From Proteobacteria bacterium UBA7420 (GTDB lineage: Bacteria; Pseudomonadota; Gammaproteobacteria; Magnimaribacterales; D2472): 11,214 nucleotides of DNA. Both the position numbers and the translations under genes were made by a program. The stretch lies in the NCBI GenBank assembly GCA_002469975.1, contig DKMG01000015.1, positions 615 through 11,828 of the forward strand. The letters run 5' to 3'. Of the stretch, positions 1-6,749 are shown piece by piece; positions within the stretch are counted from its first letter, which is position 1; each line of letters starts with the position of its first letter. The notes under the pieces are model-generated. The model did not search any database. It had not been told where the DNA came from and saw only the letters and a list, made by a program, of their open reading frames with translations.

Positions 1-785
1 ACTGCACAAAGCCCTAGCATCAAACCAGTTGAGTGATAAAGAGGCAGGCTGTTGTGCATGCAATCTGTCTCATCAATACGATAACCGGCCATCTTAATAT
101 TAATTGAAGCTGCCATAAGTTTCTGATTGGGGCAGATAGCTGCCTTTGGAACTCCGGTAGTGCCAGAGGTAAAGATATAACAAGCCACATCCTTTGCTTT
201 AACTGAATTTGTTTCTTCTAAATTTTGATCATTAGAAAGATCTAGTTGAGCCTTAAGATCAATAGCCCAATCTGGGAGAGAGAACTCGGCAGTATCTTCA
301 GCCCATAAAAAATCTTCTTGTTTAGAAATGTTAATTTGATCCAAGACATCCTCTAAAGCATCCGCTCGTTCTGCCCCAACAATACATTTAACAGAATCAG
401 ATGAATTAATGCAGTGCGTCAATGGATCGCCAGTTAGACTGGTATTAATTAAAACGCCTATTGCACCAATTTTATTTAAAGCTAACAAGGCAATAACAAA
501 GCTAGGGCGATTCTCCATAAACAGCACCACTCTATCGCTATGCTTCACACCAGTTGAAACAAGATACCTTGCCAGGCTATTGGCTGCTTTGTTTGTGTGT
601 CCGTATGTCCACATTTCATTCTCGAAATGTAAAAACGGTCTTTCATGAAATTTGTCTGTGGTTGCTTGAAAAGTATGAGCTAATGAAGCTTGATCCTCAG
701 GATCTGGGAATTTGTAACGCATCACTGGGATCAAGTATCTCAACTCACCTAACACCCTAAAAAACTCTTTGATTTTATTAAACAA
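1..785 (-). CDS. Long-chain acyl-CoA synthetase, FATP/FadD6-type (3' end outside window)
   Basis: This is the N-terminal part of an adenylate-forming enzyme that activates long-chain fatty acids to acyl-CoA with ATP, feeding beta-oxidation or lipid synthesis. The open frame is cut by the left edge, leaving about 261 codons. The AMP-binding P-loop motif TSGTTGVPK is encoded at 170-144, followed by a SLPLYHSTG segment typical of the fatty-acid transport protein/FadD6 branch; the words YIFTSGTTG and LPLYH are characteristic of that group. The start is uncertain. The first ATG is at 722, but codons upstream still look like family sequence (EFFRVLGELRYLIPV). I therefore prefer a TTG at 785-783, preceded by GGGG at 796-793; the in-frame stop lies just upstream of that. 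It lies downstream of astB on the same strand after a 113-nt gap, so it may be co-transcribed or have its own promoter. The family is clear; the exact substrate is not. Confidence 0.88.
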   Translation of the reverse strand, partial: MFNKIKEFFRVLGELRYLIPVMRYKFPDPEDQASLAHTFQATTDKFHERPFLHFENEMWTYGHTNKAANSLARYLVSTGVKHSDRVVLFMENRPSFVIALLALNKIGAIGVLINTSLTGDPLTHCINSSDSVKCIVGAERADALEDVLDQINISKQEDFLWAEDTAEFSLPDWAIDLKAQLDLSNDQNLEETNSVKAKDVACYIFTSGTTGVPKAAICPNQKLMAASINIKMAGYRIDETDCMHNSLPLYHSTGLMLGLCA

Positions 786-898
786 TTTCTTTCCCCAAAA
801 AAAATTTAGTCAATCCTCTCTAAAAGATCGCTGATTAGAAATTCTATCAAATATCTTGATAAATAAACGTCATAGCTTGCAAATACATCCGTCTAATT
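786..898 (-). other. Intergenic gap between astB and the acyl-CoA synthetase gene
   Basis: This 113-nt AT-rich gap has no convincing ORF. It contains a short inverted repeat, TATCAA at 845-850 and TTGATA at 856-861, separated by five bases. The stem is all but one pair A/T and lacks a following T run on the minus strand, so it is a poor intrinsic terminator; an operator-like site is possible. A -10-like TAGAAT lies on the minus strand at 846-841 but has no good -35 box at normal spacing. The T8GGGG stretch at 804-793 sits just before the proposed TTG start. There is no room here for astE, which follows astB in Escherichia coli. Confidence 0.5.
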
Positions 899-2224
899 TT
901 AAGTTTTTTGGAAATAGTAAATAGATCCTAAATCTAGCAATTGAGTGAGTTCATCTAAGAATGTGTGAGATTCTTCCATTAGCTGTATATCCATCAAATC
1001 TTCAGGGCCTAGATTATCTCTGTAATGCTTGCTAACAAGAGATTTTAAATCAATTAATTTTTTTGGATTTAAAAGAAATTTTTGATTTACTTGGCTAAAT
1101 TCTTCGTCATTCATAACAGTTTTAAATCTAAGGCAGGCAGGACCTCCCCCATTCATCATGCTCTGACGGATATCAACGAACTTAAAATGTTTGATTGGAG
1201 AGGAGTCTTTCATTGTTTCTATCCAATGCATGCAATTAGAGTGATTTTGTACCTCTTCTGGAAGCCACATCATCATCTCGTTGCTGCCGACAGTAATTAA
1301 TTGAGAGTTGAGTAGGTAACTAGATACCAGCTCGTCCAAGGAAATATCCTTCGAGAGGATTTCAAATGGTTGAAAGTTAGGAATGTTCTCTCTTAGGTGA
1401 CTCACAGCCCTATCTAGCTCTACTCGATCTGCAAAAGCTTCTTGGTGAAAGATAAAGACTTGCTCGTTTGCCAGGCTGACAATATCATTGTGAAAACTAC
1501 CAGACTCTATGGCAAGATTATTTTGCCTCAAAAAAATGGTTCTCTCAGGATCTAGTTGATGCTGAGCAGAAACTGCATGAGAAATCTCCTCTGCTTGTCG
1601 CGCTATAACACCCTCCTTTTTATCAAAAGCAGAGTTGCCATAGACGAAGATTTGATAACCAGGGTCTAAATGTCGAGCGGTCACTCTGAGATGGTTTGCA
1701 GCACCTTCATCACCGTACCCTGAAATATGGCTAATAGGATCGTGAATTTGAGCCATTGATCCAAACATGATCTGAAGCTGTATCTGGGTGAAGTCTGGCT
1801 CAATTGATCGATGAAACATTGAATTTAAATTTGCAGGAGTAATGTGTATCTGTTGATCGTAGCTATCGATGCTGGGAGAGAAAGTTGCAGCATTGGCGGC
1901 CCACATAGAAGAGGATGAATAAACATTTTTTAATAGTTCAGGGGATTGCTTTCCAGCTCTATAAATAACTTCCTCGTCAGCACCAGAAAAGCCTAGCTTC
2001 CTTAAAGTTTGAAGATTGGGCCGCTCGTGGGGCAAGAAAAAACCCTGAGGGATGCCTTGCTCCATAATAATTCGCATCTTCTCTAAACCCTGAAGAGCTG
2101 CGGCTTGTGGGTTGGAAGTATGATTGTGATGTGCCTGAGATGCTAAATTTCCTTTTGATAAGCCAGCATAGTTATGCGTTGGCCCAATCAAGCCATCAAA
2201 ATTTATTTCTCCAGAGAAAGACAT
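899..2224 (-). CDS. astB: N-succinylarginine dihydrolase
   Basis: AstB converts N2-succinylarginine to N2-succinylornithine, releasing two ammonia and CO2. It is the second step of the cytoplasmic arginine succinyltransferase (AST) pathway. The 441-residue length matches the family. The N-terminus reads NFDGLIGPTHNYAGLS, the hallmark opening of AstB. The catalytic triad known in E. coli (Glu174, His248, Cys365) is present as Glu173 in GDEGAANH, His245 in SGSFHND and Cys364 in GGGPACLR. The start codon directly follows the astD stop (TAGATG), with no clear Shine-Dalgarno sequence, so translational coupling to astD is likely. The fold is the amidinotransferase/guanidine-modifying pentein type. 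Nothing is truncated or missing. I am sure of this identification. Confidence 0.97.
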   Translation of the reverse strand: MSFSGEINFDGLIGPTHNYAGLSKGNLASQAHHNHTSNPQAAALQGLEKMRIIMEQGIPQGFFLPHERPNLQTLRKLGFSGADEEVIYRAGKQSPELLKNVYSSSSMWAANAATFSPSIDSYDQQIHITPANLNSMFHRSIEPDFTQIQLQIMFGSMAQIHDPISHISGYGDEGAANHLRVTARHLDPGYQIFVYGNSAFDKKEGVIARQAEEISHAVSAQHQLDPERTIFLRQNNLAIESGSFHNDIVSLANEQVFIFHQEAFADRVELDRAVSHLRENIPNFQPFEILSKDISLDELVSSYLLNSQLITVGSNEMMMWLPEEVQNHSNCMHWIETMKDSSPIKHFKFVDIRQSMMNGGGPACLRFKTVMNDEEFSQVNQKFLLNPKKLIDLKSLVSKHYRDNLGPEDLMDIQLMEESHTFLDELTQLLDLGSIYYFQKT

Positions 2225-3634
2225 CTACAACTTTTTTATAATGGAGGCTTTAGGCCAAGCGCAGTAATCTGCTGCATAAAACCCAGCGGGCCTCATGTTG
2301 CCACTTCTGCCTATGCCGCCGAATGGAAAAGCACCTGAAGCACCTGTGGTTGTTGCATTAAAGTTAATCACGCCTGCATTAACCTCCTGGGCAAATGTAT
2401 CAAAGAGCTGATCATTATCAGAGAGCAAGCTAGCGGCCAGTCCATACTTTGTCTGATTAGCGGTCTCAATTGCTTGCTCAAAAGAATCCACAAAAGATAC
2501 TTGCAGCATAGGACCAAAGTTTTCTTCATCGTAGGGTTTAGGCATATCCTGAGTGCTCATTAAGCTCGGAGTTACTAAGTTGTATGAGCCCTGTACTTTT
2601 TTTGCCTTGAGTATTGATGTTGCTCCTAAGCTCAGAAGCTTATCCTGAAACTTTAAAAACCTCTCAGTGGCTGCCATAGAGATTAAAGGGCCATAATATA
2701 AAGCTTCAGAGGGTTTATAAGAAAGAGATTGGATTTTCTTTTTCAAGCGATTCAGAATTTTTTTACCGTCTTTGGTGTTTGGCAAGATGAGTCGACGGGC
2801 ACATGTGCAGCGTTGTCCTGAAGAAATAAATGCTGATTCAAAAATTAAGTCTGCAGCTGCATTTATTTTTCTTGTTGACCAAACTACTATGGGATTATTA
2901 CCTCCTAACTCTAAGGCCAATATTTTCTCAGGGCGATCAGCCATGATTTTACCCAGCTGTTTGCCGACACTGTAACTACCAGTAAAAAGAATACCTTTAT
3001 TTAATGGGTGTTTACATAAGGCTCTCACCACCTCTTTGCCACCATGCACCAGGGTGATCACTCCGGCTGGAAGGCCTGCCTGAGACCATAATAGTGTCAT
3101 GTATTCTGCAACCATAGGGGTTGCTTCGCTGGGCTTAAAAACAATGGTATTACCAGCCAATAAGGCAGGTGTGATATGACCATTAGGCAAATGCAGTGGG
3201 AAATTAAATGGTCCAATCACCGACAAAACACCATGGGATGAGTGTTGGAGAGATGTGGTCATACTTGAAAGCTTCTTGCTTTGAGAGCCTGTGCGCTGTT
3301 GATAGGCAAGCACTGAATTCTCAAGCTTAGCTAGAGCCGCTCCGACCTCTGATGCTGCATCTACAGGCACTTTTCCAGTTTCATTGGTAATAAGTCTGCC
3401 CATCGTTTCTTTGTTCTGCTCAAGTAAACTATAGAATTTCTTAATGATCTTAAGTCGTTGTGCAAATGATTGCTGAGACCAATTTCGGTGAGCTTGGCTC
3501 GAGGATTTTAGCGCGGTGTTTAACTGCGCACTATTAACAAAATTTCCCTCCCAAATAATCTCCCCACTAGCAGGATCAATGGATTTAAAGTCTTTTCCCT
3601 TACCGGGTACCCATGCATTCTGAAGGTATAACAT
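2225..3634 (-). CDS. astD: N-succinylglutamate 5-semialdehyde dehydrogenase
   Basis: AstD oxidises N-succinylglutamate 5-semialdehyde to N-succinylglutamate with NAD+, the fourth step of the AST pathway. The protein is a complete aldehyde dehydrogenase. It has Asn144 in the GPFNFP oxyanion-site motif, Lys167 in FKPSE for cofactor binding, FTGS at 217-220, the general base Glu242 in LELGGNNP, and the nucleophile Cys276 in SSGQRCTC. At 469 residues it is somewhat shorter than the E. coli enzyme (about 490), without loss of any catalytic motif. Its ATG overlaps the astA stop by one base (TAATG), and astB follows immediately. The position between astA and astB matches the conserved A-D-B order and separates it from other aldehyde dehydrogenases of similar sequence. 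Confidence 0.95.
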   Translation of the reverse strand: MLYLQNAWVPGKGKDFKSIDPASGEIIWEGNFVNSAQLNTALKSSSQAHRNWSQQSFAQRLKIIKKFYSLLEQNKETMGRLITNETGKVPVDAASEVGAALAKLENSVLAYQQRTGSQSKKLSSMTTSLQHSSHGVLSVIGPFNFPLHLPNGHITPALLAGNTIVFKPSEATPMVAEYMTLLWSQAGLPAGVITLVHGGKEVVRALCKHPLNKGILFTGSYSVGKQLGKIMADRPEKILALELGGNNPIVVWSTRKINAAADLIFESAFISSGQRCTCARRLILPNTKDGKKILNRLKKKIQSLSYKPSEALYYGPLISMAATERFLKFQDKLLSLGATSILKAKKVQGSYNLVTPSLMSTQDMPKPYDEENFGPMLQVSFVDSFEQAIETANQTKYGLAASLLSDNDQLFDTFAQEVNAGVINFNATTTGASGAFPFGGIGRSGNMRPAGFYAADYCAWPKASIIKKL

Positions 3635-4638
3635 TAGTTTATCTGAGCTGCAGACCCAGTCTCTAGGCCTAAAGCTTTAGCCGTCTTTGGTGGAATGTAG
3701 AGTATTTTTTTAGATGCATCCAACGCATAATTTTCTTTTACCACTGCAAAAAAATCAATTGAGGGGTTGGCTATAAAGCCAAAGCGATCAAAATTAATAT
3801 TTCTTTTAACTTCTACGGATAGAGTCTGCGCTGATTTCACTAATGGAATGGAATCAATCTTTGCCTCAAGACATGGACCTCCATCAAGCACATCGATCAG
3901 ATTATTGGGTTGAAAATTCTGTTTTCTAAGTAGTGAATATGCGGGCATTGCATTCGGATGAGGTTTGCCAATAACTCTTTGTACTTTTTTGGGCATGTGC
4001 TCGATGATAAATGGAAATTTTGGAATGGACTCCATGATAAAGTGATTGTCGATATAGCTAATTTCATCGGCTTTAAAAAAATCTAAATTAAAAAAAGTGC
4101 TACTAAAAGAATCCCAAAAGTAAGACTCATCTTTTGTATTTTTAAAGCCCCGAATCTCAACAAAAGCTTTTGGGTCAAACCTCTGCTGATGAGCAGATAT
4201 GAAGATTAATCGAGAGAATGATAAGAGTGAGCCTCGGCCCTTTCCCCTAAAGGCTGGCTTTAAAAAAAGTGTGCCTAATTCTGAATAGGGCTGCTTGCAT
4301 AAATGCAACGCAAGAACATCTAGGTCTCTTGTGAAATTTAGTGAGTCGGATTTAAGTTGGGTGGTAGATTTTTTAAAAAAGACTGACGGTTTTTTTAAGG
4401 AAACTGAGGTGTAGATTGCAGAAAGACCAGCAATTCTTCCATGATCCTCTAAAACAAACAAATAGCTGTCTTGATTGGGCTTGTTAGATTTTTTATGTTG
4501 CGAAGATTCTGACCAGGCAATTCTCTTTTTAATTTCTTGGGCGGTTTTTGGCATGGTGGTCATGCCTTTACCAGAATGCTTCACCAAATTTTCAACACGC
4601 TTAAAATCTGATGTTTTGACCAGGCGCACTACTTTCAT
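3634..4638 (-). CDS. astA: Arginine N-succinyltransferase
   Basis: AstA transfers succinyl from succinyl-CoA to the alpha-amino group of arginine, the committing step of the AST pathway. The 334-residue protein has the family landmarks in order: SYLFVLED (58-65), the acyl-CoA-binding GNAT core SELGTLFLKPAFRGKG (119-134), EIRGF (161-165), FWDSF (174-178), HPNAMPA (227-233) and LDGGPCLEAK (251-260). It is a little shorter than typical AstA (about 340-345) and fairly divergent between residues 80 and 110. The start fits the family N-terminus (VRLVKTSDF, then GKGMTTMP). No Shine-Dalgarno sequence precedes it, and a TATACT hexamer lies only 6 nt upstream, which would suit a leaderless transcript. 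A 54-nt gap separates it from the upstream LLM gene. Confidence 0.95.
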   Translation of the reverse strand: MKVVRLVKTSDFKRVENLVKHSGKGMTTMPKTAQEIKKRIAWSESSQHKKSNKPNQDSYLFVLEDHGRIAGLSAIYTSVSLKKPSVFFKKSTTQLKSDSLNFTRDLDVLALHLCKQPYSELGTLFLKPAFRGKGRGSLLSFSRLIFISAHQQRFDPKAFVEIRGFKNTKDESYFWDSFSSTFFNLDFFKADEISYIDNHFIMESIPKFPFIIEHMPKKVQRVIGKPHPNAMPAYSLLRKQNFQPNNLIDVLDGGPCLEAKIDSIPLVKSAQTLSVEVKRNINFDRFGFIANPSIDFFAVVKENYALDASKKILYIPPKTAKALGLETGSAAQIN

Positions 4639-4644
4639 GATTAC

Positions 4645-4650
4645 AGTATA
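4645..4650 (-). promoter_or_regulatory. Possible -10 box just upstream of astA
   Basis: The minus strand reads TATACT at 4650-4645, five of six matches to the sigma-70 -10 consensus and six bases before the astA ATG. A TTAAGC at 4674-4669, 18 bp upstream, could serve as a weak -35 (three of six). If used, transcription would begin at or about the start codon. This is a motif match in AT-rich DNA and may be chance. Confidence 0.3.
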
Positions 4651-4692
4651 GCAACTCTATGATCGGAAGCTTAAGAAGGCTTAGAAAAAATC

Positions 4693-5562
4693 CTATCTAA
4701 GCTGACACACTATTTCATTAAAAAATCTTTCCATACCGTCAATCTTTTCCCTTAGAGGTGCGTCATTCATGAGGCCATATAACATCCACGGATAGGTGGT
4801 CATCGTGGTCACGCCTAAATCTTTCATCTTTGAGAACCCCTCTAAGCTAAATGCATCCCAGCAACTAAAACAAATATATTCAAAAGCTTTATGTTGAGAG
4901 GCAGTAGATCTTTTGCTTTCAAGTTGAGCGATGAGGGCTTTGAGTTCATCTAAGCTGTGCATATCTGAAATCCATCCATCATGTTGAGCTGCTCTATTTA
5001 AAGCCGGCTCTGAGAATCCACCAACATAGATGGGTATGTCCCTGGGAGGGCAAGGCAACATCTCCAGGGTGTCAAATGCAAAAAACTTCCCTTGAAAACT
5101 AACCATCTCTCCGGTCCAAAGAAGCTTCATGATCTCAATCATTTCATCAGCTCTCTTACCGCGTTTACTAAATTCTTGTCCGCCAGCTTCAAATTCTTCT
5201 GGCATCCAACCCATGCCAATACCTAGATCAAATCGACCTCCAGACAAAGCACTCAACGTAGAGATCTCTTTAGCTACCCTGAGTGGATTTCTAGCTGGCA
5301 AAACATAAACACTGGTATAAAACTTTATGGTGCTAGTTGCTCCAGCCAAAAGGGATAAGGTATTAATTGGATCTGGCCAATCAGTTCCCTGCTCCCATCT
5401 AACACTGCCATCTGCAGTATAGGGATATGGCACTGAAAAACTTTCAGGATGAATTAAGTGATCAGAGACTGCCAAGGAGTCATACCCAATTGCTTCTGCT
5501 GCAATAGCCAGGGGTTGCATCTCATGAATGGGTAACATTGATAAGGGAATTGCAAATTTCAT
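4693..5562 (-). CDS. LLM-class (luciferase-like) flavin- or F420-dependent oxidoreductase
   Basis: This is a cytoplasmic TIM-barrel oxidoreductase of the bacterial luciferase-like superfamily, closest in layout to the group often annotated as F420-dependent (Rv2161c-type). The 289-residue length is normal. Visible motifs are AIGYDSLAVSDHL (24-36), the signature RNPLRVAKEISTLSALSGGR with DLGIGMGW (91-119), RGKRADEMIEIMKLLW (134-149) and PIYVGGFSEPALNRAA (177-192), the last probably near the cofactor phosphate. Whether it uses FMN or F420 cannot be told from this sequence, and the substrate is unknown. Its ATG overlaps the stop of the HupE-like gene (ATGA), so the two are probably translationally coupled; astA follows after 54 nt. 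No family-level link to arginine catabolism is known to me, so its position before astA may only reflect operon packing. Confidence 0.87.
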   Translation of the reverse strand: MKFAIPLSMLPIHEMQPLAIAAEAIGYDSLAVSDHLIHPESFSVPYPYTADGSVRWEQGTDWPDPINTLSLLAGATSTIKFYTSVYVLPARNPLRVAKEISTLSALSGGRFDLGIGMGWMPEEFEAGGQEFSKRGKRADEMIEIMKLLWTGEMVSFQGKFFAFDTLEMLPCPPRDIPIYVGGFSEPALNRAAQHDGWISDMHSLDELKALIAQLESKRSTASQHKAFEYICFSCWDAFSLEGFSKMKDLGVTTMTTYPWMLYGLMNDAPLREKIDGMERFFNEIVCQLR

Positions 5563-6749
5563 ATGCCCACCGCTCTGCTAACAAACCAAAAAGTACCCAT
5601 GATGAAAACAAAGCTGCCCATGGTGACACGAAGAAAATTATAGTGTTCTATCAAGCTGAAGGTTTTCACAAGCTTGAGTCCAGACAGTAAAAGAAAAGCA
5701 ACAGCCAACTGCCCTGCTTCTACACCCAAATTAAAACTAAGAATAATGGGGAGTAATTTATCTTGAGGCAATCCTACTTCTGCAATAGAGGAGGCAAAAC
5801 CCAAGCCATGAATTAAACCAAAAAATATTGTGATAAGTAAAGGAAGCCATTGACTCAAATAATGATTAGCTAAGCTTAAATAGATGGTTGCAAATATTGA
5901 TAGTCCAATAGTCAACAATACATCTAGATCTCCAAGGAATGCTAAGGGCATAAAAATGCATAATGATATTGCAAGATTCCTGGCAAGGCGATCAAATTCA
6001 AAGGCATATTTAAAAAAATATTCTATGGCTAATAATAAAATTGAAAACCCAATTAAAATTTCAACTACCTCAGAATGGACCCTTAAAACATTCATTGCGC
6101 CCAGCCCCAAAGTTAAACTATGTCCAATGGTAAATCCTGTAATAGCAATCACTAGGAACCTGCCAGCAAATAAGAGCAGTAAGCCCAATAAAAACGTTAG
6201 GTGATCCCAGCCACTTAAAATATGCTGCATGCCAGATTTAAAGTATCCAAAATAAGAGCTTTCATTCACATTCCGCTCACCTGGCATACCAATAATCCAT
6301 ATATCTTCAGTGCTCGCATACATGAATTCAGGGACTGATTGACCGTTGATTACACCTCTTGCAATATGAGTATGAGAAACTCCCAAATCTTGAAATAAAG
6401 ACACGGAGATGCTTTGAGGCATGGCTGAACACTGAAAAGCCCAGTAAAATTTTAGAACGCCTAATAAAAGATTCTCATTAATTTCAGTAGAGCTCTCTAG
6501 CTGACAGGATTCTCCGGGATCAACAGAAGAGCTTAAGTAGTTGGTCAAGCTAGCATAAGATGGAAATTTTGATGTGAGATTCAAGTTATTAAAGATATCT
6601 TGTCGAATGGAGCCAGTGACTTTTAAACTTACCCCATCTGAATTAGAGGTGAAATTAAACTTTGAATAAGATTCACTGCGATTATGCCCCTCGGAAAAAA
6701 TAGAGCAAAAAATTAGCGTCAAACAGCATAAAAGTTTTCTATAAATCAT
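5559..6749 (-). CDS. HupE/UreJ-family membrane protein with large N-terminal extracytoplasmic domain
   Basis: The protein has 396 residues. Residues 1-20 form a signal-like hydrophobic segment (LLCCLTLIFCSIF). Residues 21-170 are a soluble, probably periplasmic region. From about 180 to the end there are roughly seven hydrophobic helices. The HupE/UreJ signatures are GMQHILSGWDHLTFLLG (173-189, with His176 and His183), FTIGHSLTL (206-214, His210), FFGLIHGLGFA (309-319, His314) and FNLGVEAGQL (339-348). HupE and UreJ proteins are proposed nickel or cobalt carriers for hydrogenase and urease, but neither enzyme is encoded here and this longer subtype may do something else. It overlaps the upstream PPIase fusion by 11 nt, with AAGG six bases before its ATG. 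From memory, such proteins often sit beside a membrane-anchored PPIase, as here. The family is secure, the function open. Confidence 0.88.
   Translation of the reverse strand: MIYRKLLCCLTLIFCSIFSEGHNRSESYSKFNFTSNSDGVSLKVTGSIRQDIFNNLNLTSKFPSYASLTNYLSSSVDPGESCQLESSTEINENLLLGVLKFYWAFQCSAMPQSISVSLFQDLGVSHTHIARGVINGQSVPEFMYASTEDIWIIGMPGERNVNESSYFGYFKSGMQHILSGWDHLTFLLGLLLLFAGRFLVIAITGFTIGHSLTLGLGAMNVLRVHSEVVEILIGFSILLLAIEYFFKYAFEFDRLARNLAISLCIFMPLAFLGDLDVLLTIGLSIFATIYLSLANHYLSQWLPLLITIFFGLIHGLGFASSIAEVGLPQDKLLPIILSFNLGVEAGQLAVAFLLLSGLKLVKTFSLIEHYNFLRVTMGSFVFIMGTFWFVSRAVGI

Noticed and set aside
409..760. Plus-strand open frames opposite the acyl-CoA synthetase
   Set aside because: They lie antisense to a clear AMP-binding enzyme, overlap each other in different frames, and show no family-like sequence.
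845..861. Inverted repeat TATCAA-N5-TTGATA as a Rho-independent terminator of astB
   Set aside because: The stem is short and almost all A/T, with no T run on the transcribed side, so it would not terminate; kept only as a note in the intergenic entry.
4639..4692. Possible hairpin (AAGC...GCTT) between the LLM gene and astA
   Set aside because: Only four paired bases with an eight-base loop; too weak to call an attenuator or terminator.
5884..6204. 106-codon plus-strand frame antisense to the HupE-like gene
   Set aside because: It is a shadow of the membrane-helix coding region: low-complexity K/N/S/P-rich translation, no recognisable motif.
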